The notes below the pieces were generated by a model. That model ran no database searches, was not told the DNA's origin, and saw only the letters and a list, made by a program, of their open reading frames with translations. The translations under genes and the position numbers were made by a program. Below are positions 1 through 11,670 of a stretch of DNA of 64,000 nt, piece by piece (position 1 is the first letter of the stretch; each line of letters opens with the position of its first letter). Source of the stretch: Callipepla californica brunnescens (taxonomy: Eukaryota > Chordata > Aves > Galliformes > Odontophoridae); the NCBI GenBank assembly GCA_023055505.1, contig JALIRH010000004.1:24175368-24239367 (forward strand), read 5' to 3'.

Positions 1-780
1 TTGAACATAACACATCTTTTGATACTTTATGTCAATGTTCTCAAAACCAACTGGAAAAAAACCTAACACTTATTTAGATCAGTGTATATCAGTTTGTGAG
101 CTGTACTTAATTACTAACGAGGTGCGAAGAGTTTCCCTTCTTCGCAGTTTCTCTGGTTGATGAGGCATGAAGCAGCACTGACTGAGTGCCCTGGAGTGTG
201 GTTTACCTAATTTGGAGTGTAGGGATTTAGATTAAGACTCTTGGTAGTTGTGTGAACAGGTGGTTGAAAACTTTTTTACTGTTAGTGTCGAATTGGTGTT
301 TGTTAAATGTGATCCCGTGAGGCTTACTTTCTGTGTCTGCTCATATTTGGCATTTCTATTAACAATTCTGATGGAGGAGTAAAAGACGGTCTTAAAACCT
401 GCCGGCAGTGCTGAGCTGGGGGGGTAGTCAGGAGGGTGGAGTACAGTACTGCTGTTCAGCACAACCTCAGCAAATGAGAGAAAGAGGCTGTGGTAAGGTG
501 CAGTTCAAGGCCAAATTGCACACAGCTATATTTGGGTAGGAAAAATATACATGGTTGGTTATGCTGCAGTCCTGTGTGAAGGAACTGGCAGCTTAATAGT
601 GGAGAATGCTCCCATCAGTAATAGTATTGCTGCTAAAAGGGTAAATATTGCTAGGGAACAAATAAATGGCTGTGCAAGGTGTGAGAATTGTGAAAGGACT
701 GCTTCACAGGCACTGCAGAACTGCTTCTACCTCATCAAGTTTCAAGCCAGCTGGGGAATGTCCGGAGGGAAGGAACAAAG
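1..780. other. Unique intronic sequence
   Basis: No gene or recognisable repeat. The block 421-436 is G-rich (ggggggtagtcaggag). Short ORFs occur on both strands without family resemblance. The sequence just before 781 could be a more diverged continuation of the CR1 that follows. Confidence 0.5.
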
Positions 781-1558
781 AGGGCTGTGAAGTCTAGGAG
801 ATGGACGTTGCTGCGTGTGGCTGGCAGCCAGTTGGTAGCGGTGTTCTTCAGGGCTCAGTTCTAGGCCTGTTTGTTCGATGTTGTTGTCAGTGATCTGGAT
901 GCAAGAATGAAGTGCACCCTAAGCAATTTTGCTAACAATACCAGGATGGGAGGTGCTGCTGACTCCCGGGAGGGACCAGAGGCCTCGCAGGGGCATCTGG
1001 GTACATGGGTGAATTTGATAGCATAAAATTGAACAAGGGTAAATGTTAGGTACTGCTTCTCAGGTGGAGCAGTGCTGTACACAGGTGTAGTCTGGGAGAT
1101 AAGTGAGAGAGCTGCCCTGCAGCAAGGGACCTGTGGTGACAGCACGTTTAGAGACTGAGGACTTCGGGTTTGTCGAGAACAGGAGACTGAGAGGTGGCCT
1201 TGTAGCTCTCCACAACCTCCTAAGGATCGGAAGCACAGAGGGAGGTGCTGGACTCTACTCCCTGCTATCCAACAACAGGATGCATGGGAATGGCACAGAG
1301 CTGCCAAAGGGGAGGTTCGGACCAGACATCAGGAAAAATGTCTTTATTGTGAGGGAAACAGTAAAGAAAGATCAGGTTTCCAAGCTAGGTGGCTGATGCC
1401 CCATGCTTGCCAATTTTCAAGATGTGTTTGGATGATGCCCTTAATAATGTGCTTTAGCTTTTGGTTAGCCCTGAAGTGCTCAGACAGTTGAACCAGATAA
1501 TCTTTGTAGGTCCCTTTCCAGTCGAATAATTTTTCTATTTCTATTCTATTTCTATTCT
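781..1558 (+). mobile_element. Old CR1 LINE fragment with RT remnants and ATTCTATT-type 3' end
   Basis: The + strand resembles the CR1 ORF2 reverse-transcriptase palm and downstream region: a decayed 'VPQGSVLGP' segment at about 838-868, then SDLDARMKCTLSNFANNT. The catalytic FADD motif of CR1 reads FANN at 928-939, so both Asp codons are mutated and the copy cannot encode active RT. The remainder is frameshifted. The 3' end reads ggtccctttccagtcgaat followed by ttctatttctattctattt at 1534-1558. This is the ATTCTATT-type CR1 terminus, not the ATTCTGTG type seen at 2480-2810, so it is an older or different subfamily. It lies in the same orientation as AVEN. The left boundary is uncertain by tens of bases. 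Confidence 0.8.
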
Positions 1559-2479
1559 TGCATGACCCAGGAGGAAAGTTGAAAGGATCTAGTTCTTTTT
1601 ACAGTCTGGAAAAAGGGTATTTTGGAAAAGTATGTATTAGCAGTGTTCCATTAAGCAGAAAGGTTGCTGCAAACAGATCAGAAACAAGATGTTTTAGGTA
1701 AGACAAGAAGAAAGACATATTCATAAGAAGGTCTAATTTGGGCACTGGGAATTAGAACGTTGAACCAAAAGGATAGATACAACGGGTAATACTTGAGCTA
1801 GGAAGTATATGGAAATCAGTGTATAAAAATATTGTCAGGGGTTTTAAGAATATGCTGAGGGCTGTTGAGCCTGCTCAGCTGCTGTGTAAGTGCTTGTCAC
1901 AGCCTTCTTTTTTTTTTCCACCCCCCCCTTCTCTTTTTTTTTTTTCTTTGATTATTATTATTATTATTTTTTTTTCTACTGGAAGAAGAGGAGCACTTTT
2001 TATCAAGCCAAATTAGCTTATTCTGTACAGTTTCCAGACAGTGGAGAAACCTGCTTTTCACAGAGCCAGGGAATGTGTGGTAAAAACCATCCCTGACTGC
2101 TTGGCATAACATGGTTTAATGGGATTTGTTGTTATTCTTCCTTTCTGTTTTAGTAACTTCTCTTTTGATTTTAACTCAAAACACTTACACTGAAAACGTC
2201 CTATTAAACGGGTTAACGTGTGACATCCTGCTGCACAACAGCTTCATGATTGGTGTCTTTTTGTGTACCTTAATGATACTGAGCTCTCTTTTAGGGATCT
2301 GACCGCTGTGCCTCTGTTTTTCTGCCTCACTGTTAAGAACTATTGTTCCACTTTTCTTCTTAAGGTCTTTGAGGTAGTAACTGGATGACTTCAAAACAGA
2401 TCGTCCTGAAGCTTTGTTAGCTTTCTAAGCCCCATATTTTGCTATGTGAAAGACAGTTTTGTTTAAATTCGGAGGACTG
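1559..2479. other. Unique intronic sequence between two CR1 copies
   Basis: AT-rich sequence with one pyrimidine-rich low-complexity tract (listed separately). No coding or RNA feature was recognised. Confidence 0.5.
1904..1976. repeat. Polypyrimidine tract plus short (ATT)n
   Basis: A run of T13, a C-rich block, T-rich sequence, then five ATT units and another T run. On the minus strand this is a purine tract of about 45 bases followed by AAT repeats. It is low-complexity sequence and the probable cause of the Asn/Lys-rich chance ORFs here. Confidence 0.9.
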
Positions 2480-2810
2480 ATCCATGTCTATGAATATCTA
2501 AGGAGCGGGAGGTGAAGGGACGAGGCTGGACTCTTCTCGGCAGTGTGTGGTGATAGGATGAGGGGAAATGGCCACAAACTGAAGCGTAGGAAGTTCTGCA
2601 CAAATGTGTGTGGGAACTTCTTCACAGTGCAGTGATGGAGCACTGGCACAGGCTGCACAGAGAGGTGGTGGAGTCTCCTTCCCTGGAGATGTTCCAGACG
2701 CACTTGGACGCCTACCTGTGCAACCTGGGCTAGGGAGCTGCTTTGGCAGGGGGTTGGACTCGATGATCTTTAGAGATCCCTTCCAACCCCTACGATTCTG
2801 TGATTCTGTG
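2480..2810 (+). mobile_element. 5'-truncated CR1 LINE, 3' end (CR1-F-like)
   Basis: About 331 bp of CR1 3' sequence in the AVEN sense. It begins near tgaatatctaaggagcggga, passes through the CR1 ORF2 C-terminal region (gtgcagtgatggagcactgg, ttccctggagatgttccag), then the 3' UTR with gggttggactcgatgatctt and agatcccttccaacccctac. It ends in two ATTCTGTG units at 2795-2810. Severe 5' truncation and absence of poly(A) are typical of CR1 retrotransposition. No clear target-site duplication was seen. Confidence 0.93.
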
Positions 2811-2870
2811 AAATTAAGTTATCACACGTAACGGAGTGGATGTTACTCAGAGGAAGGGCAACAATGGGAA

Positions 2871-3190
2871 CGGCCTGAACGCCGGAGAAGCTCTCCCGAG
2901 AGCTCGCCGTCGTGTTGAGCCGAAACGTTGGCATTTAAGGAAGGGCAAGGCTGCGGGTTTCAGGGTCCGCGTTGGCTCCGATGCGCTGCGGGGCGCGGCC
3001 GCCAGGTGGGGCAGCGGGAGCAGTGCGTGGCTGCGCCGGGCGGGGGGGGATCGCGCCCGTGTGCGTCGTTAGAACTGTCCGCCCAGCGTTGGCTCCAAAG
3101 CTCTGCAGGGAATTATTTGCGCTACGGGTGCGAGTGGCGATTCTGACCTAAAAGCGCCGCGAGTGGGCATCGCAAAGGGTTTTGTGCGGG
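2871..3190. promoter_or_regulatory. Compact CpG-rich island (candidate promoter/insulator)
   Basis: A block of about 320 bp with several dozen CpG dinucleotides and high G+C, in an otherwise AT-rich, CpG-poor window. It includes clusters such as gatgcgctgcggggcgcggc and gggcgggggggatcgcgccc. Retained CpGs imply that the DNA stays unmethylated in the germline, the usual signature of a promoter, enhancer or CTCF site. It starts about 60 bp past the CR1 3' end. No reading frame resembles AVEN exon 1. It could be an alternative AVEN promoter, a promoter for an antisense transcript, or a non-promoter regulatory island. Confidence 0.6.
2999..3012 (+). promoter_or_regulatory. CTCF-like core motif
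   Basis: The 14-mer ccgccaggtggggc agrees with the vertebrate CTCF core (CC-A/G-S-Y-AG-R-K-GGC-R-S) at all positions but one: G replaces C after AGGTGG. It sits at the centre of the CpG island. Motif evidence only. Confidence 0.35.
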
Positions 3191-5379
3191 GACATCCAAG
3201 TGGGAGGTCGTAAATGTTTATGCTGAGAGGATCAGCAAATTCGTGGAGGTGATGAAATTTGATTAGAAAATACTTTATAATATTCTTAATTCATCTGAGT
3301 GACATTTGTCGCAATGCAAATTGTAGAAGAACAGACCTTGCTGCTGGGCAAGTTAAATCAACATGCATGCTAGTTCTAAGAAGTGCAAGAATCTTTTTCC
3401 TCTTCCCAAGGAATAAGAGCTGCTGGGCAGTTTTGGGAGACCTGCTTTGGGTTTGCAGCCATTCTAATGGTGCTGCGGGGCCCTTTGAAGCTCACGGGAG
3501 GTTTTGCTGCATGTTAAAGGAACATAAGAATTACAGATTATTGATGCAGTGGTGGTTTAGAACCTCTTAACATGTACAGAGGAACATTTCTCACCAGTTT
3601 TCATAGTCAAAAGGATTTCAGGCCTATGTAATTCTATAGTAATGCATGGGGGGGGGAGGATGGGGCTTTTTTCCATTGTTTTCTTTCATGTAAACAGTGC
3701 GTCTGTATATTAACACACATGGTTTTAGATTCCTCTTGTTATTTTTAAAAGTAATCCTTTAAGTCTTTTGCAGGTAAATGTAATAATACATCCTGCCAGT
3801 AAAACCAGTGAATCTGCTGGAGTGTGCGAGAGCCTTGCCTCAAGGGTCTGTTTCTATTCTTGCTTCTCTTTCCCCAGAGGAAAACTGTACAGTTACAGTC
3901 TATAACAAAACTCTCCTTAACCCTGGAATTTCCAAGGCCTTTGATGTGCTATGGGCAGAGTGATGATTCTGGGCCACAGCATTTCCTAGGCTACTGCTCT
4001 GTCACAACTAAGTTGATATTTTTTTGTTGTTTTCCTCTATAATTCTCTTTCAGACATTCTGTCTGCTTTTCATACTTCACTGGCTTACATTCCTCCTAAT
4101 TTGTAGCAGTGGGTCACATATCTGTGGAAGCAACAGAAGTGGTCCTTAAATCTTCCACTTCAGCCTTCAGTTTGCAAGAGTATTAATCACTGTCCCAGAG
4201 TGATAAGTGAAATTTATTTGTGGAGGTAAAATTAAAAACAAAATGTTGCCAGTAAGAAAAGTGTCCGAATACTTGGCTCGTCTCCTTAGTATTTTATTTT
4301 TCGCTAATTGTATACATATACATTAATGGCTTACTGTGAGGGTTTTTGTTTTTTCTTTTGTAAAATTTTGCCTTGTGGGATGCAGTGAACACTGGTGGGC
4401 TCAGAGTGTTTTCCCTTCTGGTGGAGCCAAGGTTGAAGTTGTCCACCAGTTGTCTGTGAAGCTGAGCACTGTCTGGAGCTCTGTTTGCAAGTGGAATGCA
4501 GGGTCCTCCTGTAGTTCCTGTGCTGTGCGTATGCAGAATATGCCTAGAACTGGCAAACTGTGAACTGTGCTGCAAGTGGAAATGTGATACGTGCTATGCA
4601 ATTTCCTGCAGTCGTTGTGGATCCCAAGAAATATATCCCAGTCCTTTCCCTTGTTACTAATTTGGATGTGCATAAATTTTGAGCAAGGTCTGAATGATTC
4701 TTAGAGCTTCTTTGCAGTGGATTTGCCTTAAGGATCAGGATGCTCTACTTTTTAGAACTGTACCGTGCAAACCAGTGGCAAAATAAGATTACATTGTAAC
4801 ATCTTGTTTTTCTGACATTAGGACCTTCCATATTACTGTATCTTTTGTGCTGGATTTAGAGAAGCTAAAGGTTGTAGTTGGATGACCAATTTGTTTGAAT
4901 TACTCATGAAACATTAAAAAAATTAAGGTGAGAAATTTTTTTAGTTTATTATTTGCTTTAAAGTTAATAAGACAGCTTCTAAAATCATACTTCAAACCTA
5001 GTTTTTTTTTCTTTTAACTGGAGCATTATTCCAGTAACATGGGGCATAGGTTTCAGAATAGGGTTTCTCTCTGCCTTAGCTAATTCTATCTTTCGCTAAC
5101 CCAGAGTGATGAGTTCCAGTATCTAACATTTATGAAGCAGTCTTTAGGATTTCATCAATCTCAAAAATTCTTATCGTGTGCAAGAAAGACTGAAAGCTTT
5201 TTTCTTCATGCTACCTGTTCTCCCAGTTGCCCTTTCAGCTAATTAAGCTTTTCTTTAGCTTTGGTAGATCTCTCTAAAGGTCACCAATAGAGCAGACCAG
5301 TGAAGAGGATTACTCTTTGCAGGGATATTTTTTGCCTTTCATGAAAGATCCTCTCTCGAGGCTCTTTCTTCCTTAGTCT

Positions 5380-5395
5380 AAAAAAAAAAAAAAAA
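5380..5395. repeat. Poly(A) run (A16)
   Basis: Sixteen consecutive A residues with no adjacent element whose tail this could be. Treated as a mononucleotide repeat. Confidence 0.9.
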
Positions 5396-8300
5396 GTGTT
5401 TGCTTTCTTCTTTTTCTGTTGAAAACTCTTGAAAAAAATAGTTCATATTTATAAATTTGTATTTGTACTGAAATCAGAGATATGATGGCTAGGTCTGGAC
5501 GTAAATTGTTTCAGTTTTAGGAAAGAATATTTAAAGGTCCCAGAAGGCTCACTACAGCAGCTGGAATAGGTAAATACACTGATAGAAGAGCACAGTGAAC
5601 AAAAAAAAATGTGTATGATCTCACCCCTAGTCATGCTTTTGTAAAAAGTATTTTTTAAACTTACTGTCACATATATCACAAAATGGTAGAATGGGTTTAA
5701 TATTTGTAACACTGTTTAATGTGATTAGTATTGTTAAAAAGTCAGAAGGTGCAATGAGCAAAACAGGATATGTCTTTTTTTTGTCTTTATGTTTCAGTAT
5801 GCAAGTCTTAAAAAACAAACAAACAACAAAATGACATAAAAGCAAAAGGATCTGCAAATTCCTGCACTGATTTGCTTACGCTGCCTGCCAAGAATTTCAA
5901 TTAAGTGGTGTTCACAAATGCTTGTTTTCTGTTGAATAATTGGAAAGGGGAAAAAAAAGGGAGTATAATGAAAAGTGGTTTAATTATTTTCAGTGAGAAA
6001 GCAAAGCAGATTGATGCACTTATCAATAACTGTTTATTTTCTTGCTTTATTACATCCTTTGTTAGCCACTGCAAAATGCTGTTGGAGGCAGAAGAAATGT
6101 CTCTTAATGAAGTAATGCAATATTTTTAGCTCTTCTTCAAAATATATGGCAAAATCATCTCTGTATGTGCCAGTTTACATTAGAAACAGCTTGTTTGCAA
6201 GATTGTGGAACTGTTACCACTGATGCTTATTTGTGAAAAGGCAGTTGATGGACACAGTGTCTGTTCTAGATGCAAAGAGAACATGATGGAAAGGTTTGAA
6301 TCTGCTATGAGTAATGAAGTGAGGGATTTGGAGAATGTGGAGAAGAGGAAAGTTTTCAAGTTGCAGCTTACTTTCTGCTAAGTTTAAAATACAAAGCGCA
6401 GTCAGGATTTTTCACTTCCCAGATAAATGACCTGCTGTTGGACTTTAAATACTTGGGTCTGCATTTCCCACAAGTCTTGTTTGGATGCCTGCATGGTGTG
6501 TACCCTACAGCTCAGTTGCTCCTGCAAGGAGTGTTCCCTTGCTGTGCAAATTAGGGGAGGTCTGAGGAAACAGATTAGGTCAGTTCTTTCAGAGCATATC
6601 TTGTCACTGTATTCTCGTGAGATGTGAGAGACTTCAGCTTGAATGCAGATAAGTGCACATAAGTGAATTGAATTTATTTCCACATTCTGGGCAAAATACT
6701 GTAGTTCTGCAGTAACTGAATAAATGTAGATTGTATTTATGGGCAAGATTCCTTTGGGATGCTGTGTTTTGACACTTTCCTCTGGCCCCAATCCCCATTT
6801 ATTCTCAGTCCCTCTGGACAAACAGTACTGTTTTCTAATGAGTGCGTATATGATCTGATGAGCATGTTTCATATTTTTTTCAAAAACTGTAAAGTGGTGA
6901 TGTAGTTGGGTGATTTAATGAGAGATTTAACTGAAAGCTTGAGATGGGCTGGGATGGTGCACCACTGTCTTTTGATTAGGAGAAGCATTGTTGAGATATA
7001 TTATCAGACATAGAGCTATATTTTGAATTATGATGCCTCTGGATTCAGTGTGAGCCTCTTTCTCTTAAGGCAGCCGTACCATAAATCAGATGTTTGGCAG
7101 TAACTTGCTGTGTTAAGGGGCAGCATATTGAATGGCACCTGAGGGGACCCCTGTGGTTCAGTTCCTCACTGATGCTGAGCTGGTGCTCGGGGAGGGCTTA
7201 GCAGTGACTTGCACAAGGAGAGCTGATAGTGGGGGACTCAGCGGCTGCTTGCTTTTCATGGTGTGGGTGTGCTGTCGGTGGAATCCTGTCTCTAGTATGA
7301 AGCAGGGATTTCAATCTCTGTGTTTAGAAGTGTACCCTTTATGAGTTACCTTTTTGCTGATGTCCTGTTTGGCATTCCTATACTCAATGTGTGGTTTGCA
7401 GACATCTCTGAGAATGGAAAGGAATAAAACTGGGCTTTTTCAGTGACCAGCACGTGTGTTTCTCTCATCATTGGAAAGACAATGGAGAAAAAGGGCTTTG
7501 ATGTCTATTTATCAAGTGCTTAGTTAAATCTCTTTTTTCTTCTTTTTTCCTGATTTCATCAGTCTAAAGAAATAAATTAATTTTAGTATTAGCCTCAGAA
7601 ATGTTATTTAAGATGTGGGAGTTGAGTCTTTCTGATGCACAATTGCTGTAACGTGTTTTGTCTAGTGTGACTCATTTTTATTTTTTTTAGCGTTATTCAA
7701 TACTGTTCATTTCTTCAGTGATTTTTGTTAAATTATTTCTTTGCATACAACTAGCAAATCTTTTTTGTGTTTAGCATTTTTAATATAATATATTTTTCAT
7801 TGTTATGCTATGTGACTGTTTATTCGTCCTGAGAATAATATGGTCCTGAGAAGAAATAATTTTCTCATTCTGGAAATATTCCCTACTGAGGATATTTGTT
7901 ACTGATGAACTTCTGCTTTGTTGCCACTCCATAAATGTGCTAATTTGGCCTAGTTTCAAAAATGTGTGATGGTGAGTCTGCTGGCTTGTTGATAGAAAGG
8001 TAGTAGAAATCTGACATTTTTCAGAAGCACATGAAATTACAAGTATAAAATGGCAGCAATGGAAGATGAGAAATGTAGGGGCTGTGCTGCTGACAGTGGT
8101 ACAGACACGGTGAAATGGGGACGAAAGCAGAATGCTTTTCTTCTGAGTTACTTATATAGTACTATTTTAGGGTTTCTGGTTTCTAGAAGAAAAGGGTTTC
8201 TGTCTCCCTGTACAGCTTTAATTTTTGTTGTGTGAATATTTTTGTGCAGTGTGCTGTTATTATAATTGATCTGAAAAACGCAACAGATGTAGTGTATTTT

Positions 8301-9050
8301 AATTTAAATTCAAGACAGAAGAATTTCTCAATGTGCACCAAACATTAATACTTGTATATTGAACCTCTGAAATGATGCATTTCACATACCTCACTGACTG
8401 TCTTAAAGAAACTAATGAGAAAGGAAACTAAGAAGAGGGAGTCACAAGTTTTACGAATCAGTGTAAATATTTTTAGCAAGAGCTTCTTTTTTTGTATTTT
8501 TCTTTAAAAAACAAAAACAAGGAGTCAGCTAAGAACATCCGTGTTCGTGCATGTATTATTTGGAATGGGAATATTAACAGAGAATCCAGGAGTCTTTAAT
8601 CAAAAGCAGAAAATAGAATTGCCTTTAGAAAACTACCTTTGCAAGAAATGTAAGCTTTGGATGTGGCTTTCCAGTGCAGTTGGACAAACTGGTGGATAAC
8701 TGTTGCTAGATAGGAAGGACCTGCTTCCCAGATCCCCTGTATTATGGCTTGCTTCCAGCCTATCTGTCCTGTTTGTGCTTGTCGGATTCAGCTGCAAGCT
8801 GATACCTGGACTTAAACTAGCAGAAATCTGACACTAGGAAAGACAAGAAAGCTACCAATGCTACTGATTAGTTTTCTGCCAGTTTAGGTGCACAGTGTAA
8901 GGCTGTTGTTCGATTTGGTGTCCTTCAGATTTTCTTCTTTGATGCTGTGCTTACTGAAAGTACCTCAGTTTGGGTGACTATTGCTATTTTTTGGTGGATT
9001 TCAAAATATGACAGTTAGTGATGTTAGTGATGTCTTACTCCTTACATGCT

Positions 9051-9053
9051 TTC

Positions 9054-9085
<32 letters not shown>
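9051..9085. repeat. Poly(T) run followed by (TG)n
   Basis: About 19 T residues run directly into six TG units. It is a compound mono/dinucleotide repeat, probably length-polymorphic. Confidence 0.92.
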
Positions 9086-9086
<1 letters not shown>

Positions 9087-11208
9087 AATAGGTACATTTA
9101 AAATAATTCGGACTTTAAAAACTTTTTGAATATTATCCAATGCTTCTGAATTAAAAATCTGAGTAACAAAATATCTGTGTCCAAATGTAACAAGCATTGG
9201 ATATCTTTCCAAAGTGTTGTCTTAGTTTCTTGTGGCAAAAAAAATATTCCAACCATTGAGAAACTTTGTCATATTTTTTCCCTTGCATTAGAGATCCTGA
9301 AGTTTCTTCTTCAACATTTTTGGTTTTGATGCTTATTGCTAGGCTGTCTTGGTCTTTGATTGGCAAAGATTACCAAAATAACAATATCCCTCAAAAAGTC
9401 TGAGGTTAATATATATCCTCAATTAGCTTTGATCCTTTGAACTTATAGACTTCTTCTTGTGTGTTCTTTACAAGCTTCTTTTGAAACTATTCATACAAGC
9501 GTGTTTGCAGTTTTAGAAATGCTAGAAGGAAACAACAAGAGGAAATGCTAAGAAAGAGGCATGTTATTAGAGATTTTCAGTGCCTGAGTGGAAGAGCACC
9601 AATCTATCTGTCCTGATTTCAGTTTTGACTTTCCTTTAAGCAGGAGTTTGGAGTTCCTTATATTTGGGAATATGCAGTGATTCTGTCATGTTAACACGTA
9701 AGAATTGACTCCTCTCTGAATACAGTCAATCTCCAGTGTGGTTTAGAATATCTTTATTCAGGAATGGCAGATTTGGTATGAACAAATACCTTTCTGTAGA
9801 GATTTTCGTTATCCTTTCTGAAATACCAAATATTATTTTGTTTTAGAATGTGGCATAAAACATTCACATATGTGCATCCATATGTATGCAATATATAAAA
9901 GCCCTGATTTTGTCAAATGCAGCCTATGTGTAGGAATGATCGTTAATCCAACTGTAAAAGCAAAAACCTCTGTGGCAATGTACTTATTTTGTGAGGTTTT
10001 ATTAAAACCTGTTGCTACTGTCAAGATTGAGTGCAAACATAAAACAAGAGTCTCATATTTTTGGATGAATGTTTGTAAGAAAAACGTTTAGCTTTTTTCA
10101 AGTTAGCATGAATTTGAAAGTAATATAGGTTCCAATTTTTGTGCAGGTCCACGTGGCAGTTTTACAGAAAATTGCTTGATGAGTCTGTGTAGTTGCCAGT
10201 AACTTTCAGATAATCCGTTCCACTGAATTTAAGAAAAAATACAATTGATTTTTCCATTGGTGGAAACGTATGGGCTTGGCCAGTTTAGAAAATCAAAAGC
10301 CTCTTTATCTATAGCCAGCAGCTGTACGAGCTTCTTACAGGCTCTTTTCTCCCAGCATGGCTTGGCCAGAGAAACGGAAGGCAAAATGACTGCTTCCACA
10401 CTTAATGCAACTCCTTGATTCTCTACCAAGTTTCCCAATTAGTGTACTACAAATGTTGCAGTTGTAATGATACAGCTCTTGATAACATACTCTCGTCAAA
10501 TGCCCTTCAGTTTGGAGATGTAACCTGTAAGAGCTAAACTTCAGCTGGTGGCTTTGCAGTCTGGAAAATCCTGCATCTAATGAGCAAAATCTTAAATCTT
10601 ATTTACTTGGAGTTTTTGAAACTTTCCTCCTGTGAACAGTGCAGTAATTGTTAATTGCGTGGTCATTAAGAGAAACCTGTAGCAGAGGTTGCTTCATTTG
10701 TTCCTTTGTAAGCCACCGGTTTAAGGACCAGGCAGCTAATAGTGCGCTAATAGCTTGCAGACTGTTTCTGAGATACCAAGGGAAAGTGAATATAAGAATT
10801 GATGGGTTCTTCTCTAGTGCTTTGAAAGGGAAGATAGCTCACCGTTTAATGCAGTAGTTAGAAACAAAATAACCAGGCTGTTTGCCTGTGGGGCAGAGAT
10901 TTGCCTGGGAGAGATTTAGAACAACAACTTCTGTTATGAACTAATTCAGTGATACGTAAAATTTGTTCAAAATGTGGCTATGGCTAGCAGAAACACTAAT
11001 AAAGGTCTGTAAAAAAGATGAAGTAGGACTTGGAGCCTCTTGGCACATGATCGTGCCGTTACTCAGTATATATAAGGTGACTACTCACAGTTTTTGGCAT
11101 GTTGATGAGTATTATTGCAAAATATTCTTATCTGTTTCTGAAAGAAGCTATGATTTAGGTCATGACATTGCAAAAGACTTATTTTTTTTTTCAGGAAAAT
11201 TTTAAGAT

Positions 11209-11670
11209 AGAATCATAGTATGGCTTGGGTTGGAAGAAAGCTTAAAGCTCATCCAGTTCCAACTCCCCTAATGTATTTCCAGATCAGGCTGCCCAGAGCC
11301 CCATCTAACCCAGCCCTGAACATGTCCAGGTATAGGGTGTCCTAAGCTTTCCTGGGCAGCCTGCTCCAGTGCCTCACCACTCTCTGAGTAAATATTTTCT
11401 CCTTACATCTAATCTGAAACTCCCCTCTTTTAGTTTAAATTCATTTTCCCTTGTCCTATCTCTATCAGACCATGTAAAAAGTTGGTCTCCCTCATGTTTA
11501 TAAGCTATCCTTGAGTACTGGAATGCTGGAATGAGGTCTCCCTGGAGCCTTCTTTTTCTCCAAGCTGAACAAGCCCAACTCAGCCGTTCTTCACAGGAGA
11601 GGTACTTCTGATCATCATCATGGTCCTCTGGATCCATTCCCATTCCAACAGCTCCTCCACATCTTGTAAA
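11209..11670 (-). mobile_element. 5'-truncated CR1 LINE, antisense
   Basis: The + strand begins agaatcatagtatggcttgg, the reverse complement of a CR1 3' end. Read on the minus strand, the fragment contains the C-terminal part of CR1 ORF2: EERLSWACSAWRKRRLQGDL, then FKLKEGSFRLDVRRKYLL. The 3' UTR follows. The frame is partly open (89 codons at 11374-11643) but is only the tail of the LINE polyprotein and is not functional. It lies antisense to AVEN. Confidence 0.92.

Larger units (their letters stand above)
3191..11208. other. Long unique intronic tract
   Basis: AT-rich intron sequence with no recognised gene or interspersed repeat. It contains a G9 run near 3649-3657, an A16 run at 5380-5395, a T-run/(TG)n at 9051-9085, and a ratchet-like AG|GT junction at 3773/3774. 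The longest ORF is 156 codons on the minus strand (6402-6872); it has no recognisable domain and is treated as chance. The 6.9-7.4 kb part is somewhat more GC-rich, with nothing identifiable. Confidence 0.5.

Noticed and set aside
2836..3146. CpG-island ORFs as AVEN exon 1
   Set aside because: Neither open + frame shows the expected Arg/Gly-rich repeats or a donor in the right phase to join VEDD of exon 2. CAG|GTGGGG at about 3002 is a weak donor.
6402..6872. 156-codon minus-strand ORF
   Set aside because: The longest non-repeat ORF, but it has no recognisable domain, no clear promoter or splice context and ordinary intronic composition. Expected by chance in 64 kb.
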